This document shows positions 26,495 to 36,208 of a DNA stretch of 64,000 nucleotides, in pieces. The stretch is from TMED8 sp038125725 (lineage in GTDB: Bacteria > Pseudomonadota > Alphaproteobacteria > Rhodospirillales > Casp-alpha2), in the NCBI GenBank assembly GCA_038125725.1, contig JAYPEK010000006.1, positions 1 to 64,000 on the forward strand, read 5' to 3'. The number at the start of each line of letters is the position of its first letter. Position 1 is the stretch's first letter. The notes below the pieces were generated by a model, which was not told the DNA's origin, did no database searches, and was given only the letters and a program-made list of their open reading frames with translations. Made by a program: the position numbers and the translations under genes.

Positions 26495-27466
26495 ATGGCA
26501 TATCAGGGTGAGATTGTCGGTGAGCACCCGAGCATGGTCGAAGTGCGTCGGCTGATCGCCAAGGTTGCCGAGAGTCCGACCCGTACGGTCCTGATTTACG
26601 GCGAAACAGGTACAGGCAAGGGGCTGGTCGCCCGAATGCTGCATGATCAGAGTTCGCGTGCCAAGGCCGCGTTCATCGACGTCAACTGCGCGGCGATCCC
26701 CGCCAACCTAATGGAAAGCGAGTTGTTCGGCTTTGAGAAGGGCGCGTTCACCGGTGCGCTCACCAAAAAGACGGGGCTGGTCGAAGCCGCGGATGGCGGC
26801 ACGATATTTCTCGACGAGATCCGTGAGTTGGACCCGGTGTTGCAGGCGAAGTTGCTAAGCTTGCTCGATACCCAGGAATTCCGGCGCGTCGGTGCCGTTC
26901 GCTCACATAAGGTCGATGTCCGATTCATCGCGGCAACCAACCGAATTCTGTATGGAGAGGTGGGCGCGGGCCGCTTCCGCGACGATCTCTATTACCGGCT
27001 TCAGGTCGTTGCTATCAATGTTCCGCCGCTGCGTGAACGCGGGCGAGATGTCCTGATCCTGTCCGAGTATTTCATGCGTAAGTACAGCGCGCGATACGGA
27101 CGCGTTATTCGCGCCATGGAGCCAGCCGTCGAAGACGTTTTCTTGCGCTATCACTGGCCCGGAAACGTCCGAGAACTGGAAAATCTGCTGGAACGTATCT
27201 TCATTCTCGAGGACGATCGCCGAGTTCTGGTCTCCCACCTTCCACCTCGTATCATGCGCGAGGTCGAGAACGACCGTATCGCTGCACATCCGCCTGCGGA
27301 CACGGCAGCGGACGCGCCGATGAACTTTCACGCAGCGACGCGAGCGTTTCAGATTCAACTGGTTTCTCGAGCACTGGAGACACACGGCGGCGTTTCCGCG
27401 GCAGCGAAGGCCCTGGGCATTTCCCGACACGCGTTGCGCCACCAGATGAGCAAACTTGGATTGTAG
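26495..27466 (+). CDS. Sigma-54-dependent transcriptional activator without N-terminal sensory domain (PspF-like)
   Basis: The 323-residue protein is only an AAA+ domain plus a Fis-type helix-turn-helix. Walker A is GETGTGKG (36-43), the sigma-54 contact loop is GAFTGA (83-88), Walker B is GGTIFLDE (101-108), and the arginine-finger region is GRFRDDLYYRL. The C-terminal HTH is GVSAAAKALGISRHALRHQM. The AAA+ core starts at residue ~6, so no receiver, PAS, GAF or V4R sensor is present. It therefore resembles PspF, which is controlled by a partner protein; no PspA-like gene is nearby. It lies between two target operons with sigma-54 promoters and has repeated palindromes on both sides. Confidence 0.93.
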   Translation: MAYQGEIVGEHPSMVEVRRLIAKVAESPTRTVLIYGETGTGKGLVARMLHDQSSRAKAAFIDVNCAAIPANLMESELFGFEKGAFTGALTKKTGLVEAADGGTIFLDEIRELDPVLQAKLLSLLDTQEFRRVGAVRSHKVDVRFIAATNRILYGEVGAGRFRDDLYYRLQVVAINVPPLRERGRDVLILSEYFMRKYSARYGRVIRAMEPAVEDVFLRYHWPGNVRELENLLERIFILEDDRRVLVSHLPPRIMREVENDRIAAHPPADTAADAPMNFHAATRAFQIQLVSRALETHGGVSAAAKALGISRHALRHQMSKLGL

Positions 27467-27478
27467 GGACAGGCGGCT

Positions 27479-27493
27479 GCGTGTTTTTCACGC
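27479..27493. promoter_or_regulatory. Candidate activator site (UAS) copy 3: GCGTG-N5-CACGC
   Basis: GCGTGTTTTTCACGC lies just after the activator gene and about 93 bases upstream of the sigma-54 promoter of the AtuA gene. Arms and spacing are the same as in the copies at 19660 and 26393. Confidence 0.65.
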
Positions 27494-27586
27494 GCTCCGG
27501 TAAAATTTCACGGCGTCAGATGGCGGCTCGCACCTGCCCCATGGATAAAAGGCTGAATTCATTGATAGTTTCGCCTTGCTACCAAC

Positions 27587-27602
27587 TGGCACGATGAATG
27601 CA
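27587..27602 (+). promoter_or_regulatory. Sigma-54 (RpoN) promoter of the AtuA/DUF4387 genes
   Basis: TGGCACGATGAATGCA matches TGGCACG-N4-TTGCA with one mismatch. GG (27588-27589) and GC (27600-27601) are 10 bases apart. Transcription would start near 27612, which rules out the upstream ATG at 27608 as the start of the next gene. Confidence 0.82.
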
Positions 27603-27658
27603 TCGCATTGCGTCGACATATTTATTGTCGCGAAATTTCTTGGGGAGACGATAGCCAC

Positions 27659-29023
27659 ATGGGTTCCACCCGCATTATTTGTCCAAATGGTCACCTTGGA
27701 TTTGCGCCATTGAAGCCGGAAAGCTTCCACCTCGGCGTGGCCGAACGTCCGGATTTCATTGCCGCGGATTCCGGCAGCGATGATGTCGGGCCGGTGCCTC
27801 TCGGCTCAGATACGTCGACCAGCCCGCGTCAGTGGCAGGAACACGACCTGGAGGAGATGCTCCTGGCGGCACGAAAACTGGGCGTTCCGATGATCATCGG
27901 TTCCGCCGGCGACACCGGGACCAATAGCCGGGTCGATCTTTATGTCTCGATGATCAAGTCGCTCGCCGAGAAGCATGGGTTGGCCAAGTTCAAAGTCGGA
28001 TATTTTTACTCGGAGGTCAGTCACGACTACTTGCGCGAAAAGATGCGATCCGGCTCACCGATCCTGGGCCTCGACAACCGTCCGGATCTGACGCCAGAAG
28101 AACTCGATGCCACCGACCGCATCGTCGCCATGGCCGGCGCCAGGCCGTTCATGAAGCTTTTGGAGCAAGGTGCCGACGTGATCATCGGCGGCCGCTCATC
28201 GGACAGCGCCGTGTTCGCCGGTGCCGCGTTGCATCGCGGGCATGGCTTTTCGGAAAGCTACTACCTCGGCAAGGTGATGGAATGCGCGTCCTTCTGCGCC
28301 GAACCTTACGGCGGCAAGGAAACCATCCTGGGCGAGGTTACCGATGACGGCGATGTATTGGTCACGGCCATGAGTCCGGCTCAGCGCTGTACCATTGCCA
28401 GCGTCGCCGGTCATGCCATGTACGAACGCTCCAACCCCTACCACGAATACGTTGCGGGCGGACTGCTGGACATGACCAACTGTTCTTATGAACAGGTGGC
28501 GGAGAAAACGACCCGTATCACCGGGGCCCAATTCGTGCCGGCCAATGAGATAAGGGTGAAGTTGGAAGGTGCCGGCAAGTTGGGTGAGCGCTATGTCGGC
28601 ATCGCTTCGATCCGCGACCCTTATACCATCGCGAACGTCGATCAGGTGATCGAATGGGCCAAGACCCAGGTGCGCGAGCGATTCGGCGAAACCGGTTACG
28701 AGTTGCACTACAACGTCTTCGGCAAAAACGGCGTCATGGGCGATCTGGAACCTGTCCATCAGCCTCAGAGCCATGAACTCTGCATTGTCGTTCAATCCGT
28801 GGCGCCGAGTGCCGAAATGGCTGAGGAAATTTGCATGACCGGCACGCGGCAGATGTTCTACGCACGCCTGCCCGACGTAAAGGGTACTGCCGGATCAGTA
28901 TCGTTCCTACTCGACGAGGTGCTGCGCGCCAGTCCGGGCTACACCTGGACTCTCAACCATACAGTGGCTGTGGACGATGAAATGGAACTGTTTCCGTGCC
29001 ACATGACCGAAGCCGGCGTTTGA
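27659..29023 (+). CDS. AtuA-family protein (acyclic terpene utilisation AtuA-like, DUF1446)
   Basis: This 454-residue protein shows the DUF1446 pattern: an N-terminal segment with GSAGDTGTNSR, then ARPFMKLLEQGADVIIGGRSSDSAVFAGAALHRG and YGGKETILGEV. AtuA is required for citronellol/geraniol use in Pseudomonas, but its chemistry is not settled and many homologues lie in other catabolic clusters. ATG 27659 has TTGGGGAGACG upstream and follows the predicted sigma-54 start. The DUF4387 gene follows 16 bases later, a pairing often seen for this family. Confidence 0.85.
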   Translation: MGSTRIICPNGHLGFAPLKPESFHLGVAERPDFIAADSGSDDVGPVPLGSDTSTSPRQWQEHDLEEMLLAARKLGVPMIIGSAGDTGTNSRVDLYVSMIKSLAEKHGLAKFKVGYFYSEVSHDYLREKMRSGSPILGLDNRPDLTPEELDATDRIVAMAGARPFMKLLEQGADVIIGGRSSDSAVFAGAALHRGHGFSESYYLGKVMECASFCAEPYGGKETILGEVTDDGDVLVTAMSPAQRCTIASVAGHAMYERSNPYHEYVAGGLLDMTNCSYEQVAEKTTRITGAQFVPANEIRVKLEGAGKLGERYVGIASIRDPYTIANVDQVIEWAKTQVRERFGETGYELHYNVFGKNGVMGDLEPVHQPQSHELCIVVQSVAPSAEMAEEICMTGTRQMFYARLPDVKGTAGSVSFLLDEVLRASPGYTWTLNHTVAVDDEMELFPCHMTEAGV

Positions 29024-29039
29024 CGCCAGGAGATCCCCC

Positions 29040-29372
29040 ATGGCCACAAAGAAACTGCACGAAATCGCCAAAACCATCCGCTCGAAGAACGCCGGTGTCG
29101 ACAAGATTACCTTCGACATCATCTTCCGCGAGAGAGCCGACTATGAAATGGTGCGCGCGAGCGGCGTGCTGACCCGCCAAAGCGTCGCTCGGTTGTTCGG
29201 CATCGATGATGCCCGCATTTCCGATTTCGTCGAATACGACCCAGCCTACGCCATCAAATTCACGATTTACCGGATCTGCCCGAGCGGTAGCCCCGGTGAC
29301 CCCGATATTTTCGGGGCCCAGCAGTACGCCCCGCTAATGGGCGTGGAGGTTCCGGTTCCGGTTCCAGATTGA
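29040..29372 (+). CDS. DUF4387 family protein, partner of the AtuA-family protein
   Basis: The 110-residue protein has the pattern KTIRSKNAGVDKITFDIIF near the N-terminus and QQYAPLMGVEV at the C-terminus, as in DUF4387. The family usually lies beside or is fused to DUF1446/AtuA proteins, suggesting that the two act as one enzyme or complex; the reaction is unknown. AGGAG lies nine bases before the ATG. No signal peptide or membrane segment is seen. Confidence 0.85.
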   Translation: MATKKLHEIAKTIRSKNAGVDKITFDIIFRERADYEMVRASGVLTRQSVARLFGIDDARISDFVEYDPAYAIKFTIYRICPSGSPGDPDIFGAQQYAPLMGVEVPVPVPD

Positions 29373-29936
29373 TGGAAGCCCAACAGGGCTGCAAATTATC
29401 GATTTCGATTTTTCCCGGAAATGTTGAGTTGGGAATGATTGTAGACCCGTTGCCGAAATATCGGCCTTGGGTCATCTCGAACCCGTTTGGCTCGGAAGCT
29501 ATGATGTCCGGTGTCTAATTCGATTGCGGATCTTTTCTGAAGCCGGTGCGAATGACGCCTCCTGGCACCCAGGGGCTGTGGCGCGACAACGGCTGAAACG
29601 TCTGGAAACTGATCCGCAAGCGGAAGTAGGGGCGCCAGGGACTCTTAGACTGCTCAGGGTCAAAAGCACGCATCCAGGCTCGGGCGTTTTCGAGTCCGCT
29701 GCTGAGGCTAAACCCGACTTTGTTTTCCGGAATCCCGATTGCTGCGATGTTCACGTCGGCTTAGCCTTCAGGAGCGGACGGAATCGGGCCGTGCTGTCAA
29801 GGACCGAGTGGTGCCAGTAGCGGACCACCGAACTGAGCCCGAATTGGATCAACTGCCTCATCGTCTTCAAAGCTTTCTTGTGTTCTTGCTTAATAGTGGT
29901 TTCAGCCCTCTCGATTGCCGTCGCTGAGAGGGTCAG
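29373..29936. other. Gap of ~560 bases without a convincing gene
   Basis: Short open frames occur on both strands (29467-29820 plus, 29515-29754 minus), but neither has a ribosome-binding site or recognisable domain. Codon usage is unlike the neighbours. No clear terminator with a T-run was found after the DUF4387 gene. Confidence 0.55.
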
Positions 29937-30503
29937 TCAATTCTTTGGGCAAGCCTTATTGATTTGCCAAACCAGTTGATGGGTTTGCTTGTTGATCTGG
30001 ATTTCAACGGAATTCTCGTTTGCATCATTCCAACCCATAAAAACCTGATCCTTTCGGGCTTTTGATGCACCAAACCCCCATGCTTTGAATTTCATTTCCT
30101 CGGAAAACTCGACCAGTTCCCTGAGTTCCTCAGCCAAATCGGCAGCTTCCTCGACGGTATTCTTGATTGTGATCTGCGAAATGTTGCCGTTCATCCAACC
30201 TGTTTGAGGTGCACATGAGCGATAGCTCAAGACCAGTGTCGCACTCCCCTCAACGGCGCCGATTTTCTCTCTCTGAGCCTGTGTTAAACGCTGCGCTCGG
30301 AACGAGTATGCGGCATAGTTGGACGCGACATCGATCAAGACGAAGCCGTTGGAGCGATAAATTTGGAGCGTTTCAATCAACGGTGAATCGATCTGTTTAT
30401 ATGCATCCTCGACCCAGCCTTTCATCGTGCCGGCGATACTCGGCGCAGGTATCGCCGTCGCAATTAGAAAGACCCCAATGCCACTCGCAAAACTTTGCCT
30501 CAT
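29937..30503 (-). CDS. Exported protein of unknown function
   Basis: This is a protein of 188 residues if read from ATG 30503, which follows the strong site GGAGGAGGAA; the frame itself is open to 30608. It starts with a signal peptide (MRQSFASGIGVFLIATAIPAPSIAG). The mature part has a charged helical region (EEAADLAEELRELVEFSEEMKF) and two conserved-looking cysteines, one near the C-terminal end (KACPKN). I do not recognise a family. Base composition is AT-richer than the core genes, and it is flanked by repeat-bearing sequence, which suggests an accessory gene. Confidence 0.65.
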   Translation of the reverse strand: MRQSFASGIGVFLIATAIPAPSIAGTMKGWVEDAYKQIDSPLIETLQIYRSNGFVLIDVASNYAAYSFRAQRLTQAQREKIGAVEGSATLVLSYRSCAPQTGWMNGNISQITIKNTVEEAADLAEELRELVEFSEEMKFKAWGFGASKARKDQVFMGWNDANENSVEIQINKQTHQLVWQINKACPKN

Positions 30504-30888
30504 TTCCTCCTCCATTTCACGCTGAGTGATTGTTACACATAGATCGTACCCTACTAGTTTGAACCACTCCAAGAAGACAAACCGACGCTGCCGCTGGTCT
30601 GCATCCATCCTCGTCGGTAATATGTCCGCCTTGGGTCAAAAGCGGAAGATACCTTCGACAACTAGCAACGACCGCTTTCCGCTCGGTATCGGACCCTCGT
30701 CTGTTGGCGGCCGCAAGCCGAACCTATTAATAGGAATTTATTGCCTTTTTGAGACGGCTGTGCTATATGCGGTTCGCCGCGTCGGTGCCGGCCGGCGGTG
30801 GGCCGCTATTTTACAATCGAATACGATTTGGGCCGGGGCCGATGGTTCCACACTCGGGGACGCATTGGGGCCGGTTAAACAAACATCG

Positions 30889-31016
30889 TCATTCCCGTAC
30901 CCGCCTGCGCGGGCACAGGCTCCGGCGGGAATCCAGTCGGTTTGTCCGCTCGCTCAATGGCCGGAAGTGGATGATGCCTGCGGCATCAAGTGGGTCCCCG
31001 CCTTCGCGGGGACGAC
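30889..31016. repeat. Extragenic palindromic (REP-like) repeat
   Basis: The stretch contains nested hairpins: CCCGC-CTGC-GCGGG inside ATTCCCG...CGGGAAT near 30890-30935, GATGCC-TGC-GGCATC near 30971-30985, and GTCCCCGC-CTTC-GCGGGGAC at 30994-31013. The layout, two inverted GTCATTCCCG-type ends, is typical of bacterial REP or BIME-type elements. Confidence 0.7.
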
Positions 31017-31108
31017 GGTGTGGTATGTGGTGAGTATCGAGACCGCTGGAGACGCGCGTCTTGAAAGCCCATTGGCAACCGGGCCATCCTCGGCGTGCTG
31101 CGGGTGAG

Positions 31109-31211
31109 AATTGGGTTCGTTCCTGAGATTTTTTTGGAAATCGTTTCGAATCAACGGCTTCCAACCCGCGTTTCGCCGTGCGTGGGCCACGGGGGCAAAA
31201 TTGGGTTCGTT
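31109..31211. repeat. Two degenerate direct repeats, 90-base period
   Basis: AATTGGGTTCGTT occurs at 31109-31121 and again at 31199-31211. Each copy is followed by a T-run and a TCGAAT/GAATCGA-like motif, so the similarity extends over most of the 90-base unit. On the minus strand both copies translate to a KRTQF/ERTQF phrase, which explains spurious frames there. Confidence 0.6.
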
Positions 31212-31406
31212 TCGTCACTTTTTTATGATGGCATTGAATCGAAACACTTTTTGACCCCGGAAAAACGCTTCCGAAACGAATTCCACGCCAAGCGTCTGAT
31301 TTCGACGTTCTTGTTGTACTGCTTGGCCAGCCGGATTTCCGTGGGTCGCATTGCGGCGTTGCTTCGCTTTTCCCCTGCTGTAGAGTTTTCGCCGAAAGGG
31401 TGGGGG

Positions 31407-32195
31407 ATGGACGCAATCGTTCAGATGTTTACGGATGCCTTGGCGCCGGTGTCGGCGTTGCAACTCGCGGTGCTGGCGGCGGCGGCGGCGTTTGCCGGGT
31501 TCATCCGGGGCTTCGTCGGGTTCGGCGGCGCGCTGGCGGTGATCATGGCGCTGAGCCTGGTGCTCGGGCCCCGGACGGCGGTGGCGATTTCCTGCCTGTC
31601 GGGCTTGCCGACCATGTTCCAGCTGATGCCGAACGCCATCCGTACCGGCGAGCGCGGGTTCATCGTTCCCTTCGTGCTGGCCAGTTTCGCCGCGGCGCCC
31701 GTCGGCACCTGGATCCTGGTGACCGCGCAACCGGAGTTGATGAAGATCGCCATTGCCGTCTTCGTGCTGATCATGGTGGGGCTGATGTACAAGGGCTGGC
31801 GCATGTCGCCGGGCGGCGGTCTGCGCACGCTGTTGACGGCGGGCGGCATTGCCGGGCTGGTGCAGGGGGCTGCCGGCATCGGCGGGCCGCCGGCGGTGGC
31901 GGTGGCGCTGGCTAGGCCGGGCACACCTGAGTTGCAGCGCGCCAACGTCATCGGCGCGGTTTCGGCGCTCGCCATCTGCAACCTGCCGCCAATCATTTTC
32001 ATGGGGCTGTTTACCCAGCAGGTGCTGGTGTTCACGCTTCTCTTGATGCCGTTCTATGCCGGCTTCACGCAGATCGGGGTGCGGTTCTTTTTCGGGCGCG
32101 GCAACGCCATTTTCCGCACGGCGGCGCTGGTGGCGCTGGCGCTGATGGGATTGGTGACGCTGGTGCTGTCGGTCAGGGATTACTTGTCGGCCTGA
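31407..32195 (+). CDS. TauE/SafE family membrane permease (sulfite/organosulfonate exporter type)
   Basis: The 262-residue protein has about eight hydrophobic segments. Two similar halves carry the TauE/SafE motif: AGFIRGFVGFGGALAVIMAL and AGLVQGAAGIGGPPAVAVAL. Members export sulfite, sulfoacetate or other small anions. ATG 31407 follows AAAGGGTGGGGG; the frame is open upstream through the repeat region but has no coding look there. The gene ends three bases from the convergent oxidoreductase. A role with the sulfite-oxidising apr genes 7-11 kb away is possible but not shown by adjacency. Confidence 0.88.
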   Translation: MDAIVQMFTDALAPVSALQLAVLAAAAAFAGFIRGFVGFGGALAVIMALSLVLGPRTAVAISCLSGLPTMFQLMPNAIRTGERGFIVPFVLASFAAAPVGTWILVTAQPELMKIAIAVFVLIMVGLMYKGWRMSPGGGLRTLLTAGGIAGLVQGAAGIGGPPAVAVALARPGTPELQRANVIGAVSALAICNLPPIIFMGLFTQQVLVFTLLLMPFYAGFTQIGVRFFFGRGNAIFRTAALVALALMGLVTLVLSVRDYLSA

Positions 32196-32198
32196 GCC

Positions 32199-33182
32199 TC
32201 ACGCTTCGCCGAGGATGTCCTCGACCAGTTCCTGGACCGCCAGCGCATCTTCGAAAGTGGCGAGGCCGTGCGGCTCGCCCCGGCAGAATTTCGCCGCGTT
32301 CTCGAGCTGCAGGCGGTAGCCTTCCTCGCGGGTGTCGGCGATGTCGCCCAGATGCTCGCGCCAGCCCGAGCCGTCGTTGCTCCGGAGCCGGTTCCAGTCA
32401 TAGAGGCGGTAGACCTGCTTCGATCCCCAGACCGTATATTCGATGCGGTCGGCGCCGCTGTTTCCGAGCCCGCCGGTGCCGCCGTTGAAGCTGACGGGAA
32501 TGCCGGCGCAATCCATCATCGCCATGGCGTGGGATTCCGCCGAGACGCCGTCGTCCGGATAGCTGGCGGTGGCGCTCAAAAGCTCGATGTCGCCGAACAG
32601 CCGGCGCGTCAGGTAGGCGTAATGGGAAAAGGTCTCGCGCACGAAGCCGCCCTGTTCGCGCTGGCTCAGCCAGGCCGCCGGCGCCTGCCAGTCGCGCGGC
32701 CAGCGGCAGAAGTGCAGGTGGATGTCGACGCTCTCTACGTCACCGATCTCGCCGCTCGCAAGGGCATCGGCGATGGCGTTCGCCGCCGGTGCCGAGGCCA
32801 GCGAGAAGTTGACGATGGTGCGGGCACCCGCCGCCTGGATGGCCTCCACCAGTTGGCGGCTGTCCTCGACGTCGGTGCCGAGCGGCTTCTCGCAATAGAT
32901 CGGCTTCCCGGCGGCCGCGGCGGCGATGGCGTATTCGGCGTGGTTGTCGGGCGGCGTCGCGATGTAGACGAGGTCCGTTTGATCCGCTGCGATCATCGCC
33001 ATCGGGTCGGCGACGATTTCGATGCCGGGATGGATCACCCGGGCCGCCTCGCAGGCGGCGGCGGACGGGTCCCAGGCAAGGGCCGGATCGAAGCCGCCGT
33101 ACTTGGCCATGTTGGCCAGCATGCGTTGGCCCATGACGCCGAGGCCGACGAGGGCGACGCGGGTCGCGTGATCGGTGGTCAT
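32199..33182 (-). CDS. Gfo/Idh/MocA family NAD(P)-dependent oxidoreductase
   Basis: The 327-residue protein has an N-terminal Rossmann fold (ALVGLGVMGQRML) and YIATPPDNHAEYAIAAAAAGKPIYCEKPLG, the EKP motif of the family, with a C-terminal beta-sheet domain. Members usually act on sugars, inositols or related polyols; the substrate is unknown. Start ATG 33182 lies two bases after the arsA stop, so the gene is probably last in an arsD-arsA-oxidoreductase transcript, although a functional link to arsenic is not known. Confidence 0.88.
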   Translation of the reverse strand: MTTDHATRVALVGLGVMGQRMLANMAKYGGFDPALAWDPSAAACEAARVIHPGIEIVADPMAMIAADQTDLVYIATPPDNHAEYAIAAAAAGKPIYCEKPLGTDVEDSRQLVEAIQAAGARTIVNFSLASAPAANAIADALASGEIGDVESVDIHLHFCRWPRDWQAPAAWLSQREQGGFVRETFSHYAYLTRRLFGDIELLSATASYPDDGVSAESHAMAMMDCAGIPVSFNGGTGGLGNSGADRIEYTVWGSKQVYRLYDWNRLRSNDGSGWREHLGDIADTREEGYRLQLENAAKFCRGEPHGLATFEDALAVQELVEDILGEA

Positions 33183-33184
33183 GC

Positions 33185-34939
<1,755 letters not shown>

Positions 34940-34945
34940 GCCGGA

Positions 34946-35329
34946 TCAGCCGCAGCAGCTGGAAGCTTCCGCTTCCTCTTTGGCGTCACCGCCGCAGCAG
35001 CTCGAAGCCGCCGGCTGGGAGGCGATCTCGACACCGACCTTCTCGCCCAGTTCGGCGCGGTTCAGGTAAGCGCCCTTGGAGACGATCTCGTCACCGAGCA
35101 AGACCAGAGGCAGGCAATCCATGCCGTCGGTATCGAGCGCGTTCTTGACCACGGCGTTCTCGACGAAGGCGCCGGGCTGGGTGCCCATGTTGAAGCGCGC
35201 CACGTCGTGGCCGCCTTTCATCAGCGCGTCGATGGCGGATGCGAATTGCGCCATTTGATCGCTCGTGCCGGGATCGCAAACACCGGTGGAGCAGCAGCCG
35301 GGCGGGTCGTAAATGCTGATACGGGACAT
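34946..35329 (-). CDS. arsD: Arsenical metallochaperone ArsD
   Basis: The 127-residue protein has a thioredoxin-like fold. The essential cysteines Cys12, Cys13 and Cys18 are in GCCSTGVC, at the same positions as in characterised ArsD. Two further vicinal pairs lie at the C-terminus (111-112 and 125-126). ArsD hands As(III) to ArsA and is a weak repressor. The frame is open to 35392, but ATG 35329 gives the family N-terminus (MSRISIYDPPG). It is upstream of arsA in one transcript. Confidence 0.94.
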   Translation of the reverse strand: MSRISIYDPPGCCSTGVCDPGTSDQMAQFASAIDALMKGGHDVARFNMGTQPGAFVENAVVKNALDTDGMDCLPLVLLGDEIVSKGAYLNRAELGEKVGVEIASQPAASSCCGGDAKEEAEASSCCG

Positions 35330-35526
35330 GATGGGCCTCTCGTTTTCGACAATTCTGGAAATATTGAAATATGACCTTTTATCCCATCCCAAGGGCGGTG
35401 CCGTCCAGGTTTTTTCGTCATCCGTAGCGTCATGGGCATGGCTTTATGCGCCTCTTGCATGCTGGCGGCGGCGGCCAACGCGAATGCAGGGGGAAATGGA
35501 CAAAGGGGGCGGTTGGGGATACATCA

Positions 35527-36147
35527 ATGGCGATGAAATCAACCAACGTCACACGCGTGCCGCATCTGGTCGGCGAAGCCGAACGCTGGCGCCGCCAGGG
35601 CCATCGGGGCGGCGTAATCTGGTTCACGGGCCTGCCGGCATCGGGCAAGAAAACCATCGCTTTCGGCTTGGAACAGCGGCTGTTCGAGCGGGGCTACGAA
35701 GTCTTCGCCTTCGACAGCGCCAGCGTGCGCGCCGGGCTTTGTTCGGACCTCGGTTTCAGTCGCGATGACCGCAAGGAAAATATCCGTCGTGCCGGCGAAC
35801 TGGCGGCGGTGATGGCGCGGTCAGGCGTGGTGGTGATCGCGGCCTTTATCTCACCGTTCGAGATCGATCGCGCGGCGGCACGCGGCGCGGCGGTGAACTT
35901 CCATGAAGTGTTCCTCGATGTCCCGGCCGAGATCTGTGAAGCGCGTGACGATCAGGGGCGCTATGCCCGCGCGCGCGCCGGCGAGCTTGCCGATTTTACC
36001 GGCGTTTCGGCGCCGTATGAGGCCCCGGCGGCACCCGAAGTGTTACTCGACGCCGTCGGCCTTAACGCCGAGCAATGCATCGATCGGCTTGCCGCCTATG
36101 TCGAAGAGCATTTTCGCGCACCCACGCCGGCCGATGTGGTAGGCTGA
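35527..36147 (+). CDS. APS-kinase (CysC)-like protein with altered catalytic motifs
   Basis: This 206-residue protein matches adenylylsulfate kinase over its whole length: IWFTGLPASGKKT, CSDLGFSRDDRKENIRRAGE, AAFISPFE, and ARAGELADFTGVSAPYEAP. Two key motifs differ. The Walker A Ser after the invariant Lys is Lys (GKK instead of GKS), and the substrate motif DGDN is DSAS. Both changes are clear in the codons. It may be inactive as an APS kinase or act on something else. Start is ATG 35527 (MAMKS), with a second ATG six bases later. It stands between arsD (divergent) and a PAS_5 gene. Confidence 0.8.
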   Translation: MAMKSTNVTRVPHLVGEAERWRRQGHRGGVIWFTGLPASGKKTIAFGLEQRLFERGYEVFAFDSASVRAGLCSDLGFSRDDRKENIRRAGELAAVMARSGVVVIAAFISPFEIDRAAARGAAVNFHEVFLDVPAEICEARDDQGRYARARAGELADFTGVSAPYEAPAAPEVLLDAVGLNAEQCIDRLAAYVEEHFRAPTPADVVG

Positions 36148-36208
36148 TGACGGTGGGCGTGCGCCCGCCAATGAACGAGAGACGAGCCGACGACGGGACG
36201 CCTAGCCG

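Larger units (their letters stand above)
30504..31406. other. Gap of ~900 bases with palindromic and direct repeats, no gene
   Basis: A stop-free frame (30526-31107) exists, but its translation ends in WVPAFAGTT, the usual conceptual product of extragenic palindromic repeats, and it lacks a start site. Two repeat types are listed separately. A short phrase in the frame, MSALGQKRK, is reminiscent of degenerate intergenic ORFs common in alphaproteobacteria. Confidence 0.6.

Noticed and set aside
27608..27658. ATG 27608 as the start of the AtuA-family gene
   Set aside because: It lies before the expected transcription start of the sigma-54 promoter; ATG 27659 has a good ribosome-binding site and fits the family N-terminus.
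29301..29315. CCCGATATTTTCGGG hairpin considered as a terminator
   Set aside because: It lies inside the DUF4387 coding region and is not followed by a T-run.
29467..29820. A 117-codon plus-strand frame after the DUF4387 gene
   Set aside because: No ribosome-binding site, atypical composition, and an equally long frame on the opposite strand.
30526..31107. A 193-codon open frame on the plus strand
   Set aside because: It runs through REP-like palindromes (WVPAFAGTT translation), has no ribosome-binding site and resembles no family.
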